A stretch of DNA of 43,664 nucleotides from Deinococcus murrayi DSM 11303 (GCF_000482805.1 NZ_AXWT01000018.1:1-43664); one strand, 5' to 3'; shown: positions 1-13,772, counted from the stretch's first letter. Notes: generated by a model not told the origin, from the letters alone. Numbers and translations are program-made.

Positions 1-531
<531 letters not shown>

Positions 532-535
<4 letters not shown>

Positions 536-996
536 GGGACAAGCAGCTCGGCGAGGCGTGCACGCAGCGCGTCCGGCAGGGGTTCGGGGCGCAGCCCTTC
601 CCCCACGCGCACCTGCACCGTGCGGGCGTAGGCGCAGGGGGTGCCGTCGGCGAGCAGGCGCGAGAGGACCGTCCAGCTCGTGGCCCCCACCCGCTCGACG
701 AGCGACTCCACCGCGACGGCCTGGCCCCAGCGCACCTCCCGGCGGTAGTCGAGTTCCAGCCGGGCGATGACCGAGCGGTCGTCCCCGTCCGGCAGGCCGA
801 GGTCGCGCAGCAACAGCACCCGTGAGAGTTCGAGATACTGCACGTACACGGCGTTGTTGAGGTGTCCCATCGCGTCGATGTCGCCGTAGCGCATCTGGAT
901 GCTCGCTCGGTGCGCCCGCGTCCAGTCGAGGGCCGCGAGCGCTTCCCAGGGGGCCGGGGGGCGCGGGCGAGGCGGGGTGTCTGTGGCGCCACTCAT
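532..996 (-). CDS. Acyl-CoA thioesterase, 4HBT/YbgC-like hotdog fold
   Basis: 154 residues. The motif [21 protein letters not shown] (residues about 34-54) is the signature of the 4-hydroxybenzoyl-CoA thioesterase family, with the Asp of GDIDAMGH as the catalytic acid. Such enzymes hydrolyse short or aromatic acyl-CoA esters in the cytoplasm; the substrate here is unknown. The ATG at 996 is preferred over longer frames because hotdog homology begins about 30 residues later and an AT-rich TTTAAT box lies six bases upstream. It overlaps the following small gene by ATGA. Confidence 0.85.
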
Positions 997-1102
997 GGGG
1001 GCATTAAAGCACTTGTCACGCACGGGCCTTTCGGCGGGGCTGCTCGCCCGCTTCCTCCTCCCCCCCCTTGCCTCCCGCGTGCCCGGCGCTATCTTCTGAG
1101 CC

Positions 1103-1486
1103 ATGTCTGTTCCGGAACCGCCCCCCTCCCCTGAGCGGCGGGGCTGGCGGTCCCGGTGGCGACGGCTCCAGCGGCTGCCCGTGGCCCTGGTGGTGGCCAG
1201 CCTGCTCTCGGCGCTGGGCATCGTCCAGCTTAGTTTTCAACTGGGCAACCTGGTGTACCGCACGGTGACCTGGCAGGGCGAGACGCGAGCCGCCGAAGAG
1301 CGCATCCGCGCCCTGGAGCGCGACGTGCGCGTCTTGCGCGAGGCCGAAGCCGCCGCCCTAGACCCCGCCTACCTGGAGGTGCTCGCCCGCTGCCAAGGCT
1401 TCGTCGGCGAAAACGAAGAACTGGTGGTCGCCGAAAACGCTCCGGACGCGCCGGGCGAGATTTGCCATACCCTGCGGCTGCCGTAG
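1103..1486 (+). CDS. FtsB/DivIC-like septum formation initiator protein
   Basis: 127 residues: a basic, proline-rich cytoplasmic N-terminus (1-27), one membrane span (about 28-50, PVALVVASLLSALGIVQLSF), then a coiled coil (about 58-88, AEERIRALERDVRVLREAEAA) and a short extracytoplasmic tail with two cysteines. This is the architecture of FtsB/DivIC, bitopic proteins that bridge divisome components with FtsL and FtsQ. Sequence identity in this family is low, so the call rests on architecture and size. A TATCTT box (1090-1095) ends exactly 7 nt before the ATG, suggesting a leaderless transcript. Confidence 0.6.
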   Translation: MSVPEPPPSPERRGWRSRWRRLQRLPVALVVASLLSALGIVQLSFQLGNLVYRTVTWQGETRAAEERIRALERDVRVLREAEAAALDPAYLEVLARCQGFVGENEELVVAENAPDAPGEICHTLRLP

Positions 1487-1571
1487 GGGGCTTGCCGCCC
1501 TCCTCGTCCAAGCCCTGTGTAAGAAAGCCCCAAGGTCGGCGGGGGACCGGGCCGGGTATCCTGCGGGCATC

Positions 1572-1892
1572 ATGTCTCTCGTCGTACTGGTCACCCTTCC
1601 GCCGGAACAGGCCCCGGCCCTGGCCCGCACCCTCGTGGCCGAGCGGCTCGCCGGATGCGTCAACGTGCTGCCGGGCCTCCAGAGTGTCTACCGTTGGGAG
1701 GGCGAGGTCGCCGAGGACCGCGAGGCCCTCCTCCTTATCAAGACCACCGGCGAGCGCTACCCCGAACTGGAAGCCCGCATCCGCGCCATGCACCCCTATG
1801 AGGTGCCCGAAATCGTGGCCCTCCCCTGGGACCGCGCTCTGCCAGAGTTTCAGACCTGGCTGCTGGACGCGACCTCGGTGGGGGGCGGCTAA
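1572..1892 (+). CDS. cutA: CutA family protein (divalent cation tolerance)
   Basis: 106 residues, the normal CutA length. Recognisable blocks are VVLVTLPPEQAPALARTLV (N-terminal strand-helix), ERLAGCVNVLPGLQSVYRWEG (central signature), ALLLIKTTGERYPELEARI and HPYEVPEIVALP. CutA forms a very stable PII-like trimer; genetics in E. coli tied it to copper tolerance but its biochemical role is unsettled. A TATCCT box lies 9 nt before the ATG. The stop codon overlaps the convergent M28 peptidase stop. Confidence 0.93.
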   Translation: MSLVVLVTLPPEQAPALARTLVAERLAGCVNVLPGLQSVYRWEGEVAEDREALLLIKTTGERYPELEARIRAMHPYEVPEIVALPWDRALPEFQTWLLDATSVGGG

Positions 1893-3043
1893 CGTTGCTC
1901 TAGCGCTTCCAGCGTGCGCAAGGCCGCCTCTGCTGCGTCCCGAATCAGCAGGGGGTCGGCCAGCAGGTCGCCCGGCTGGTGGTAGTTGGCATCCAGACCC
2001 CGGTGAAAAAAGAGGGTGGGCACCCCGGCCCCGGCAAAGGGCACGTGGTCGCTGCCGCCCGCGCTCCCCGCCCGCCCTGCTACGCCCGCGCCGCGCTGCG
2101 CGGCCTCCACCAGTCCCGCTGCTCCGCTGACGCTGAGGGGGGTGACGTTGACCCCCACCATGTCGAAGTTGAACATGCCGCGCAGCCCCCGCACAATCTC
2201 CGGGTGCGACTTGACATAGGCCCGCGAGCCGTGCAGCCCGTCTTCTTCCCCGTCAAAAAGCACGAAGACGCTGCGGGCTGCCCGCGGGGTTCCGGCCAGC
2301 CGCCCGGCCAGCTCCAGCACTGCGAGCGTGCCGGAGAGGTTGTCGTTGGCCCCCGGTGACCCCGGTACCGAATCCAGGTGCCCGCCAAATAGGAAGTCGG
2401 GGCGGATGACGCCGGGCCAGGCAGCCACCACGTTCACCCCGGTCACATCGCCCTCGCGTACCCGCACGCGCAGGGTGGCCCGCTCGCCCGCCCGCAAGCT
2501 CGCGCCCGCCTCGCGGGTCACCGTGAGCACGGGCAGGGGTACCCGCTCTCCCAGCGAGCCGCGCACCTCGCCGGGCTGGTTGTTGACAATCACCAGGCCC
2601 AGCGCCCCCGCCGCGAGCGCGTTGCGGGCTTTTTCGGCGAAGGTCAGGGTGCCCCGGTCCACCACCGCGAGGCGGCCCCGCACGTTCGCCGCCCGGAACT
2701 CCTCCGGGGTGCCCACCCCGGCGACGCGGGCGACCGGGGCGGTGACCTCGCCCCCCACCGACCCCTGGAGGGCGAGGCCCGCCAGGAGTCGCCCGCTTGC
2801 CTCCAGCCCAGAGCCGAGGTCGTCAAAGCGGGGGTAGCTGAAGGTCTCTTGCCGGACCTCATAGCCCAGCGCCCGGAACTGCTCTGTCAGGTAGCGGCGG
2901 GCTTCGGCGTTCGCCTCGCTGCCCGTCACCCGCGGACCGAACGGGAGGACGGCGGCGAGGTGGGTTTCCACCGTGGCCGGGAGAGGCGCGGCGAGGGCAG
3001 GCGGCAAGAGCAGCGCCCCCAGCAGGGCAAGGCGGGTGAGCAT
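1889..3043 (-). CDS. Secreted M28 family aminopeptidase with PA domain
   Basis: 384 residues from the ATG at 3043, chosen because it opens a standard signal peptide (MLTRLALLGALLLPPALA, cleavage near ALA-AP). A protease-associated (PA) insert occupies about residues 100-185. The M28 zinc-peptidase core follows, with metal ligands H222 (GGHLDS), D234 (GANDNLSG), the E266/E267 pair (DGEED), D294 (FNFDMVG) and a C-terminal His in DANYHQPGD. The family releases N-terminal amino acids from peptides outside the cytoplasm. It is convergent with cutA, overlapping by 4 bp. Confidence 0.9.
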   Translation of the reverse strand: MLTRLALLGALLLPPALAAPLPATVETHLAAVLPFGPRVTGSEANAEARRYLTEQFRALGYEVRQETFSYPRFDDLGSGLEASGRLLAGLALQGSVGGEVTAPVARVAGVGTPEEFRAANVRGRLAVVDRGTLTFAEKARNALAAGALGLVIVNNQPGEVRGSLGERVPLPVLTVTREAGASLRAGERATLRVRVREGDVTGVNVVAAWPGVIRPDFLFGGHLDSVPGSPGANDNLSGTLAVLELAGRLAGTPRAARSVFVLFDGEEDGLHGSRAYVKSHPEIVRGLRGMFNFDMVGVNVTPLSVSGAAGLVEAAQRGAGVAGRAGSAGGSDHVPFAGAGVPTLFFHRGLDANYHQPGDLLADPLLIRDAAEAALRTLEALEQR

Positions 3044-3130
3044 GGCCCAGCAAAGCACGCCGCCGCCCGCCGCGAGGTCACCGAGGGCACAGTGCCAGGC
3101 AGAGTGCCAGGAGAGCCGGCCAAAGAGCGC

Positions 3131-3151
3131 TCCCCCTCGCGGGGAGGGGGA
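3131..3151 (-). terminator. GC hairpin downstream of tRNA-Trp
   Basis: A CTCCCC/GGGGAG stem with a short GCGA loop lies just past the encoded CCA end. There is no T tract, so it may act as a processing or weak termination element, or it may be a dispersed G/C repeat. Confidence is low. Confidence 0.3.
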
Positions 3152-3156
3152 GGATG

Positions 3157-3232
<76 letters not shown>

Positions 3233-3267
3233 GTGCTTGCCGCGCCCCTGGGGGCTTAAGCCTGAGC

Positions 3268-3297
3268 AGGATAGCAAAGGCCCGCACGCCCCCGCAA
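3268..3297 (-). promoter_or_regulatory. Candidate sigma70 promoter of tRNA-Trp
   Basis: On the minus strand TTGCGG (3297-3292) and TATCCT (3273-3268) are separated by 18 nt, placing a start site about 30 nt before the tRNA 5' end. The hexamers match the main promoter consensus moderately well; the assignment is inference from position. Confidence 0.55.
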
Positions 3298-3299
3298 CC

Positions 3300-3521
3300 C
3301 TACAGCACCCCGCCCCCCAGCATCAGCCGCAGCGCCGCCAGCGCGAGCACGACCACGTTGAGGGTGGTGGCCCCCCGGTCGCGGGCGAGCACGCCCAGAA
3401 TCAGCCCCAGCACGGCGGGGGGAAGCACAATCAACCAGTTGAGCCAGCCGAAAAAGGGCAGCAGCGCGAGGAGCAGGGCCAGGGCCGCCAGGATGCCGAG
3501 GAGGAGCGAAAGGGTTCTCAT
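3300..3521 (-). CDS. Small integral membrane protein
   Basis: 73 residues, almost entirely hydrophobic, with two to three membrane spans (about 4-23, 26-46 and 54-70). No family is recognised. The RGATTLNVVVLALAALRLMLGGG C-terminal half contains a short polar loop (ARDRG) between spans. It stands alone between tRNA-Trp and the divergent nth gene. The coding call rests on continuous hydrophobic pattern and codon use typical of the region. Confidence 0.6.
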   Translation of the reverse strand: MRTLSLLLGILAALALLLALLPFFGWLNWLIVLPPAVLGLILGVLARDRGATTLNVVVLALAALRLMLGGGVL

Positions 3522-3631
3522 GCCTCAGGGTACGCGGCGGGGGGGCCGGGGGTTGCGCTGGCCCCCCCCGCCCGCCGCCCGTGTCCCCCGGCTCCAGACG
3601 GCCCGTGGGGGGCGGGTGTAGGCTGCCCGGC

Positions 3632-4291
3632 GTGACCTCCGCCCCCGCTTCCCCCCTGCCGGAGGGTGCCCCGGCCCGCGCTCCCCTGGTGCTCGCGGCG
3701 CTGGAGGCCCTCTATCCGGACGCCCGCACCGAGCTGAACTTTCGCACGCCCTTTGAACTTCTTGTCGCCACGGTGCTCTCGGCCCAGGCGACCGACGTGA
3801 GCGTGAACGCCGCGACCCCGGCCCTCTTCGCCCGCTACCCAGACGCCCCCGCCCTCGCGCAGGCCACCCCGGAGGACATCGAGCCGTACATCCGCTCTAT
3901 CGGCCTGTACCGGAGCAAGGCCCGGAACCTCGCGGCCCTTGCCCGCTTGCTCGTCGAGCGGCATGGGGGCGAGGTGCCGAGCGACTTTGACGCGGTGGTC
4001 GCCCTGCCCGGCGTGGGCCGCAAGACCGCCAACGTGGTTCTCAGCAACGCCTACGGCTTCCCGGCCATCGCGGTGGATACGCACGTAGGCCGCCTCGCCC
4101 GGCGGCTGGGCCTCAGCGCCCAGACCCATCCCGACCGGGTGGAGGCCGACCTGGCCCGCCTCTTTCCCCGCGAGCGCTGGGTGTTCTTGCACCACGCGCT
4201 GATTTTGCACGGGCGGCGGGTGTGCCTGGCCCGCAAGCCGCGGTGCCCGGAGTGTGCGATGGCGGGGTTCTGCCCGAAGGTGGGCGTATGA
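3632..4291 (+). CDS. nth: Endonuclease III (DNA glycosylase/AP lyase)
   Basis: 219 residues from GTG at 3632. The helix-hairpin-helix motif LPGVGRKTANVV contains catalytic Lys131, and Asp149 (AVDTHVGR) is the second catalytic residue. A [4Fe-4S] cluster site follows with spacing C-x6-C-x2-C-x5-C (C198, C205, C208, C214). The enzyme removes oxidised pyrimidines and cleaves the AP site in base-excision repair. The GTG start is supported by TAGGCT at 3619-3624, exactly 7 nt upstream, typical of leaderless genes; a longer frame from 3581 would begin upstream of that promoter. Confidence 0.95.
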   Translation: MTSAPASPLPEGAPARAPLVLAALEALYPDARTELNFRTPFELLVATVLSAQATDVSVNAATPALFARYPDAPALAQATPEDIEPYIRSIGLYRSKARNLAALARLLVERHGGEVPSDFDAVVALPGVGRKTANVVLSNAYGFPAIAVDTHVGRLARRLGLSAQTHPDRVEADLARLFPRERWVFLHHALILHGRRVCLARKPRCPECAMAGFCPKVGV

Positions 4292-4300
4292 GGGAGTTCG

Positions 4301-4449
4301 TGGAGAGTGGGCAGTGGGGAAGAGTCAGTGGTTGGTGGGGAGTGGGCCGTGGGGGGTGGGGACTCAGGCACAACGCTGTTGCCCCAGCCCCGCCATTCCC
4401 ACGAACCACTCCCGACTTCCCACTGACCACTCCCCACTCACCATCCCCC
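4301..4449 (+). repeat. Inverted AGTGGG/CCCACT-rich intergenic repeat
   Basis: The gap between nth and the MFS gene holds a left arm rich in AGTGGG/GTGGGG words (4301-4362) and a right arm rich in their complement (about 4391-4449), so the two can pair over an approximately 30-nt spacer. The same word family recurs at 24447-24478. It resembles the small dispersed non-coding repeats known from Deinococcus genomes. Confidence 0.6.
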
Positions 4450-4462
4450 ACCGGAGGTGCGG

Positions 4463-5722
4463 GTGACCTGGCGCTTTTCCCGTCAAGTGTGGCTCTACCT
4501 CGCTTCCGCCTTCACCTTCGGGCTGGCGCAGGCGTTCGCGGCCCTCTTCCTGAACTTCTACCTGCGGGCACTGGGGCTGGGGGCCGAGTGGCAGGGGCTG
4601 GTCAACGCGCTGCCTGCGCTGACGTTGGCGTCCCTCAGCCTCCCGGCGGTTGCACTCGCGCGGCGCATCTCCAACGCCCGGACCATCCAACTGGGCAGTG
4701 TCCTGAGCGTGGCCGGGGCGCTCATTCTCGCCACGGCGGGCGGGCCGCTGGGGGCCATCGCGGGGGCGCTCGTGCAGGGGGCGGGGGGCGCGATGCTGAT
4801 GGTGGCCGGGTCGCCCTTTATGGCGAACAACAGCGACGAGAAATCGCGGGTGACCTTGTTCAGCGTCCAGAGTGCGCTGATGACCGGGGCGGGGTTTCTC
4901 GGCAACCTCTTCGGGGGGCGGGTGCCGGAGGTGTACGCGGCGGCCACCGCGACCGAGCCGGACGGGCTGGGGGCACTGCGGGCCGCCCTGCTGGTGTCGG
5001 CGGGCTTTCAGCTCGCGGGCCTCTTTCCGGTCCTCTTTCTGCGCCCCAGCGGCAAAAAGGCCCCGCCGGGCCGCTCCTTTGCCGTCCGCGACAAGCTCAC
5101 CATGGGGCGGCTGGTCGTGCCCAACGTGCTCGTGGGGCTGGGGGCGGGGGCGACCATCCCCTTCCTGAACGTGTACATCGAGGGCAAGTTTGGGGTGGAT
5201 TACGCCAGCCTGGGCACCCTCTTTGCCTGGACCAGCCTGGCGACCGCCGCCACCGTGCTGCTGCAGCCGCTGCTCGTGCGGCGGCTGGGGCAGCTGCCGG
5301 CGGTGCTCGCCGTGCAGGCGGCCAGCTTGCCCTTTCTCGCGGTGCTGGGGTACGCCCCGCAGCTGTGGATGGTGGCGGCGGCCCTGTTTACCCGTGGTGC
5401 ACTCATGAACGCTGCCGGACCCGTTTACTCGGCCTACGCGATGACGGCCCTGCCCGACGAGGACCGCCCGATGTACTCCGCCGTCAACCTGATTGCCTGG
5501 GACCTGGGCTGGGCGGCGAGCAGCATCCTGAGCGGGGTGGTGCGCGGGGCGCTGCCCTTCAGCCTGGCCTTTAACGTGCTGTTTGCCTGGACCCTGCTGA
5601 TGTACGCGGCGAGCGTGCTGGCGATTTACCTGGGTCTCTACCGCCCAGCGCGGCGGCAGGGGCATCCGGCGGCGCGGGCGGCCCCCTCGCCGGGAGAGAC
5701 GGCACCGGCGGGGGTAGACTAG
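4463..5722 (+). CDS. Major facilitator superfamily transporter
   Basis: About 419 residues with roughly twelve hydrophobic segments and a central polar loop (RPSGKKAPPGRSFAVRDK, about residues 195-212), the usual MFS 6+6 layout. The substrate cannot be told from sequence; drug or sugar efflux-type proteins are possible. GTG at 4463 is preferred over GTG at 4457 because GGAGG (4453-4457) is then correctly spaced as a ribosome binding site. The C-terminus ends in a Pro/Ala-rich tail. It lies 5 bp before the zinc-ribbon gene, which nevertheless has its own -10 box. Confidence 0.85.
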   Translation: MTWRFSRQVWLYLASAFTFGLAQAFAALFLNFYLRALGLGAEWQGLVNALPALTLASLSLPAVALARRISNARTIQLGSVLSVAGALILATAGGPLGAIAGALVQGAGGAMLMVAGSPFMANNSDEKSRVTLFSVQSALMTGAGFLGNLFGGRVPEVYAAATATEPDGLGALRAALLVSAGFQLAGLFPVLFLRPSGKKAPPGRSFAVRDKLTMGRLVVPNVLVGLGAGATIPFLNVYIEGKFGVDYASLGTLFAWTSLATAATVLLQPLLVRRLGQLPAVLAVQAASLPFLAVLGYAPQLWMVAAALFTRGALMNAAGPVYSAYAMTALPDEDRPMYSAVNLIAWDLGWAASSILSGVVRGALPFSLAFNVLFAWTLLMYAASVLAIYLGLYRPARRQGHPAARAAPSPGETAPAGVD

Positions 5723-5727
5723 CCGGG

Positions 5728-6444
5728 ATGAGTGACACCGGAACCGTGCAAAGCCTGCTGCGCGTGCAGGAACTCGACCTCGAACTCGACCGCCTGCGGG
5801 GCGAGGAGGCCAGCATTCCGGACGCCCTGCGTCAGGCCCGCGGGGAACAGGAACGTCTGAACAACGCCCTGGAAGACACCGAAATCGCCCTCGAAGGGGT
5901 CGAAAAGGAACTGCGTGCCCTGGAGCAGGACCTTGCCGGGACCCGCGAGCAGATGGCCCGCGCCCGCGAGGAGCAGCACAAGAACGCCTTTGACGCCCGC
6001 GCCCAGTCGCAGTACGGCAGCCGCATCCAGATGCTCTCCGAGCGGGCTGAAGAGATGGAAGAGGACCTTGCCCCCCTGCGCGAGCGCCAGCGCGAGCTGA
6101 CCGAACAGGCCAGCCGCCTGCGGGCCGAGCACCGCGCCCTGCGCCCGCGGCTCGAAGCGCTGGAGCGGGAGGACGAAGCTCGCGTGCAGGCCCTGCGGGG
6201 CCGGGGCGAGGGGGCCAGGCAGGAACGCGCCGAGCTGGTGGGCCGCCTCGACCCCCGCACCGTCAAGGAGTACGACCTGATTCGCCGGGCCAAAAAGGGC
6301 CTGGGTCTGGTCGAGATGCGTGGGGGCCGCTGCACCGGCTGCAACGTGATGCTTCCGATGGGCGTGCAGCAAAAGGCCGCCCAGGGCAAGCTGCCCCCGG
6401 TCAAGTGCCCTTCTTGCGGGCGCTTCCTGGTCAAGGTGGGCTAA
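5728..6444 (+). CDS. Coiled-coil protein with C-terminal C4 zinc ribbon
   Basis: 238 residues. Residues 1-175 are a long charged coiled coil, probably an antiparallel hairpin. The C-terminus carries two Cys pairs, CTGC and CPSC, forming a C4 zinc ribbon of the zf-RING_7 type. Members of this widespread family are often annotated as nucleic-acid-binding or 'zinc ribbon domain' proteins; the exact role is not established. Start ATG 5728 is exactly 7 nt after TAGACT (5715-5720), a leaderless arrangement even though the MFS stop is only 5 bp away. Confidence 0.85.
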   Translation: MSDTGTVQSLLRVQELDLELDRLRGEEASIPDALRQARGEQERLNNALEDTEIALEGVEKELRALEQDLAGTREQMARAREEQHKNAFDARAQSQYGSRIQMLSERAEEMEEDLAPLRERQRELTEQASRLRAEHRALRPRLEALEREDEARVQALRGRGEGARQERAELVGRLDPRTVKEYDLIRRAKKGLGLVEMRGGRCTGCNVMLPMGVQQKAAQGKLPPVKCPSCGRFLVKVG

Positions 6445-6493
6445 AGTCCCCGCCCCCCGTGGCCCTCCGCCCGTGCTGGGCTGGGGGCCGCAT

Positions 6494-6531
6494 CTTGTAC
6501 CTCACCTGGGTCTGAAGTACAAGTCGTTGTA
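6494..6531 (+). promoter_or_regulatory. Palindromic operator candidate overlapping the nrdJ promoter
   Basis: TACAA-GTCG-TTGTA (6518-6531) is a perfect inverted repeat and overlaps the -35 hexamer TTGTAT. A second TTGTA half-site (6495-6499) lies 32 bp upstream, about three helical turns. Paired palindromes spaced by about 31-32 bp over an RNR promoter are the geometry of NrdR boxes, but the sequence differs from the usual NrdR consensus, so the regulator is only a suggestion. Confidence 0.45.
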
Positions 6532-6555
6532 TGAGGCAGGGGGGGATGGTAGAGT
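6527..6555 (+). promoter_or_regulatory. nrdJ promoter (TTGTAT-N17-TAGAGT)
   Basis: TTGTAT (6527-6532) and TAGAGT (6550-6555) are separated by 17 nt, giving a leader of about 105 nt before the ATG at 6667. This gene therefore has a conventional leader and Shine-Dalgarno site rather than a leaderless start. Confidence 0.55.
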
Positions 6556-6666
6556 CAGTCACCGTAGAGGAACCCCACTGTGCGGGTCTCCACCCGTTCA
6601 TTGCCGCGCCGCCCCCCGCCGGGTGGTGAGGGTTTTTTGTTGCCGCCTTTGCCACAAGGAGCCGTT

Positions 6667-11745
<5,079 letters not shown>

Positions 11746-11763
11746 CCTGAAGACAGTTCAACA

Positions 11764-11799
11764 AAAGGGCGGGCCATCGCGTGCCCGCCCTTTCTCTTT
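11764..11799 (+). terminator. Intrinsic terminator of nrdJ
   Basis: Perfect 11-bp stem AAAGGGCGGGC (11764-11774) / GCCCGCCCTTT (11783-11793) with an 8-nt loop, followed by the T-rich TTTCTCTTT. It lies 19 bp after the stop codon and could also serve the convergent gene at 11820. Confidence 0.9.
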
Positions 11800-11819
11800 G
11801 GCTGGGTGGTGGGGCTCCA

Positions 11820-12299
11820 TTACAGCCCCGGAATCGGCACCGCCACCGGGCGGATGGGCTGTCCCTGGCGCTCGGCGGTGTTCAGCAGATTCGTCACCTG
11901 ACGGTTCAGCCCCTGAATGCCCGCCTCGTTGAAGCGGCCCCGTTTCAGGTCGTTGCCGACCGCATTCAGCGACTTGTTAAAGCCCGGCAGCAGAGAGCCG
12001 ATACGCCGCAGGAAGGGGTCTTGGGTGTTGCGGGTCATGTTGATGGCGGCGTTGACCTGGTAGGCGGCAAAAGCCAGGGCCACGCCCGCCTTAACGATGT
12101 TGGCCCGCTGGCCGGGGGCACCCACCTGAAACTTGTACTCGCGGTAGGGCCGCCAGACCCAGGTGTTAAAGGCGTAGTAGGCCGCGCCGAGGTGAAAGGC
12201 GAACTTGGCCTTTTCCCAGGCGGTGGCCTGCGCTTGCTGCGCGGGACCGGCCACGAGCAGGGCACCGGCGAGGACGAGGGCAGAACGTTGGGCACGCAT
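11820..12299 (-). CDS. Exported hypothetical protein
   Basis: 159 residues with a signal peptide (MRAQRSALVLAGALLVAGPA, cleavage near AQA). The mature part is helical, with a Trp/Tyr-rich segment (YYAFNTWVWRPYREYKF) and an Ala-rich amphipathic stretch (IVKAGVALAFAAYQVNAAI). No family is recognised. It follows the sugar dehydrogenase gene on the same strand after 74 bp, so co-transcription is possible. Confidence 0.7.
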   Translation of the reverse strand: MRAQRSALVLAGALLVAGPAQQAQATAWEKAKFAFHLGAAYYAFNTWVWRPYREYKFQVGAPGQRANIVKAGVALAFAAYQVNAAINMTRNTQDPFLRRIGSLLPGFNKSLNAVGNDLKRGRFNEAGIQGLNRQVTNLLNTAERQGQPIRPVAVPIPGL

Positions 12300-12373
12300 G
12301 GGCGCGATTCTGGCGGGCGTGTGGAAAGCGCGGGTGAACGCGGCGTTGACCCAATCTGGAGCCTGCCCTGGTC

Positions 12374-13498
12374 TCAGCGCCCCAGCCGCAGGATGCGCCC
12401 GCTGCCGTACTCGGCGACGTACAGTTCGCCCGCCTCGTCCTCGCCAAAGGTGGAGGGGTTCTCGACTCGCCCCAGCGTGGTTTTGGTCCAGCGGTTTCCC
12501 GTGGGCCGCGCCGCCCACACGGTGCCGGTCCCGAAATCCCCGAAGACGTACTGGCCCTTCAGGGTGGGAATGGCATTGCCCCGGTAGACGTAGCCGCCCG
12601 TGATGCTCTGGCCCTCATTCCGCCCGTACACGAGGACGGGTTCGGTCAGCCCTTGGGTGCGGCAGCCCGCAGGCGGCTCGAAGCAGCGGTCGCCCTCGCG
12701 AATCTTCCAGCCGTAGTTCTCTCCGCCCCGGCTTCTGCGGGGCTGGCGGTTGAGTTCCTCCAGGGCGTTCTGCCCCACGTCCGCGATGATGAGGTCCCCC
12801 GTCACCCGGTCGAAGGAAAAGCGCCAGGGATTGCGCAGCCCATAGGCCCAGATGTAGGGGTTGGCCCCGCTGCGGTTGAGGAAGGGATTTCCGGCGGCGG
12901 GCCGGGCCGCTTCGCCGCTCACGTCGAAGCGCAGCAGTTTGCCCAGCGGCGTGTCAAGCCGCTGCCCGGCGTTGATGGGGTCGCCGCCAGAGCCGCCATC
13001 CCCCAGCCCCAGGTACAGAAAGCCGTCTGGCCCGAAGGCGAGCTGCCCGCCGTTGTGGTTGGCGTAGGGCTGCTCGGCGGTAAAGAGGACGCGGGCACTC
13101 TGCGGGTCGCCCCGGCTGAGGTCGGCGGTCGCGGCATAGCGGGCGAGCACCGTGTCGCCGTTGCGGTCGGTGTAGTGGACATAGAAGCGGCGATTTTGCC
13201 CAAAGCGCGGGTCAAAGGCCAGCCCCAGCAGCCCCCGCTCGCCGCCCGCACGGGTCAGCGCCGAGAGGTCGAGGAAGGGCTGCGCCTGAAGTTGCCCGTT
13301 CCGAATGACCCGCACCTGCCCCCCCTGAAGGGTGACGAAGAGCCGCCCGGAGCCGTCCCCCGCGTGGGTAATGGTCGTGGCTTGGCGCAGGCCGCTGGCA
13401 AAGGGCACGAAGCGCACTTGCGGGACCTGGGCACAGGCCGCAGCCGCGAGCAGGGCGGCTCCCAGCGCGAGGGCCGCACGGACTGTGGTCGTGGACAT
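12374..13498 (-). CDS. PQQ-dependent aldose sugar dehydrogenase-like beta-propeller protein
   Basis: 374 residues. An export signal with a possible lipidation Cys at residue 22 (AAAACAQ) is followed by a six-bladed propeller of the soluble glucose/aldose dehydrogenase (YliI/GSDH) family: GERGLLGLAFDPRF, NHNGGQLAFGPDGFLYLGLGDGG, PLGKLLRFD, AYGLRNPWRFSFD, IADVGQN and GENYGW are all family blocks. Such enzymes oxidise sugars in the periplasm using PQQ and calcium. PQQ biosynthesis genes are not in the window, so the cofactor supply is unknown. Confidence 0.88.
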   Translation of the reverse strand: MSTTTVRAALALGAALLAAAACAQVPQVRFVPFASGLRQATTITHAGDGSGRLFVTLQGGQVRVIRNGQLQAQPFLDLSALTRAGGERGLLGLAFDPRFGQNRRFYVHYTDRNGDTVLARYAATADLSRGDPQSARVLFTAEQPYANHNGGQLAFGPDGFLYLGLGDGGSGGDPINAGQRLDTPLGKLLRFDVSGEAARPAAGNPFLNRSGANPYIWAYGLRNPWRFSFDRVTGDLIIADVGQNALEELNRQPRRSRGGENYGWKIREGDRCFEPPAGCRTQGLTEPVLVYGRNEGQSITGGYVYRGNAIPTLKGQYVFGDFGTGTVWAARPTGNRWTKTTLGRVENPSTFGEDEAGELYVAEYGSGRILRLGR

Positions 13499-13533
13499 GG
13501 GCCAGTGTGGCCGTTTGACGCGCCGCGTGTCTG

Positions 13534-13549
13534 TGAGCTGAGCAGCTCA
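13534..13549. promoter_or_regulatory. Palindrome upstream of sugar dehydrogenase
   Basis: TGAGCTG-AG-CAGCTCA is a 7+7 inverted repeat, 36 bp before the dehydrogenase start and 12 bp past the lipoprotein stop. The spacer is too short for a full hairpin loop, so a protein-binding site is a possibility. The evidence is symmetry and position only. Confidence 0.3.
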
Positions 13550-13560
13550 GGGAGGAGCGG

Positions 13561-13710
13561 TCAGTCGTCGTTCTCGTCGTCGCGGTCGTCGTCTTGCTGT
13601 GAGACGCTGGTGCCGTTGCGCTCGTTCTCGTTGTCGCCGCCCCCCGGCGAGCAAGCCGCGAGGCTGAGGGCAAGGAGGCCGCCGAGCAGCAGACGCAAAG
13701 GAAGGCTCAT
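13561..13710 (-). CDS. Small acidic lipoprotein
   Basis: 49 residues. The type II signal peptide MSLPLRLLLGGLLALSLAAC ends in the lipobox LAAC (Cys20). The mature part is a 29-residue polar tail ending in an Asp/Glu-rich run (QQDDDRDDENDD), suggesting divalent cation binding, though this is inference. The start is supported by TATGCT (13722-13717) six bases before the ATG. It lies upstream of the sugar dehydrogenase on the same strand. Confidence 0.7.
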   Translation of the reverse strand: MSLPLRLLLGGLLALSLAACSPGGGDNENERNGTSVSQQDDDRDDENDD

Positions 13711-13772
13711 GCCCCCAGCATAGGGGGCCGGGCCGCGCCCCACATGGGATGGTCTTGGGGCTACGCTGGGGC

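Noticed and set aside
6445..6666. Cobalamin riboswitch upstream of the B12-dependent nrdJ
   Set aside because: I looked for the conserved B12-box and core and found none; the leader is also short. A protein operator fits better.
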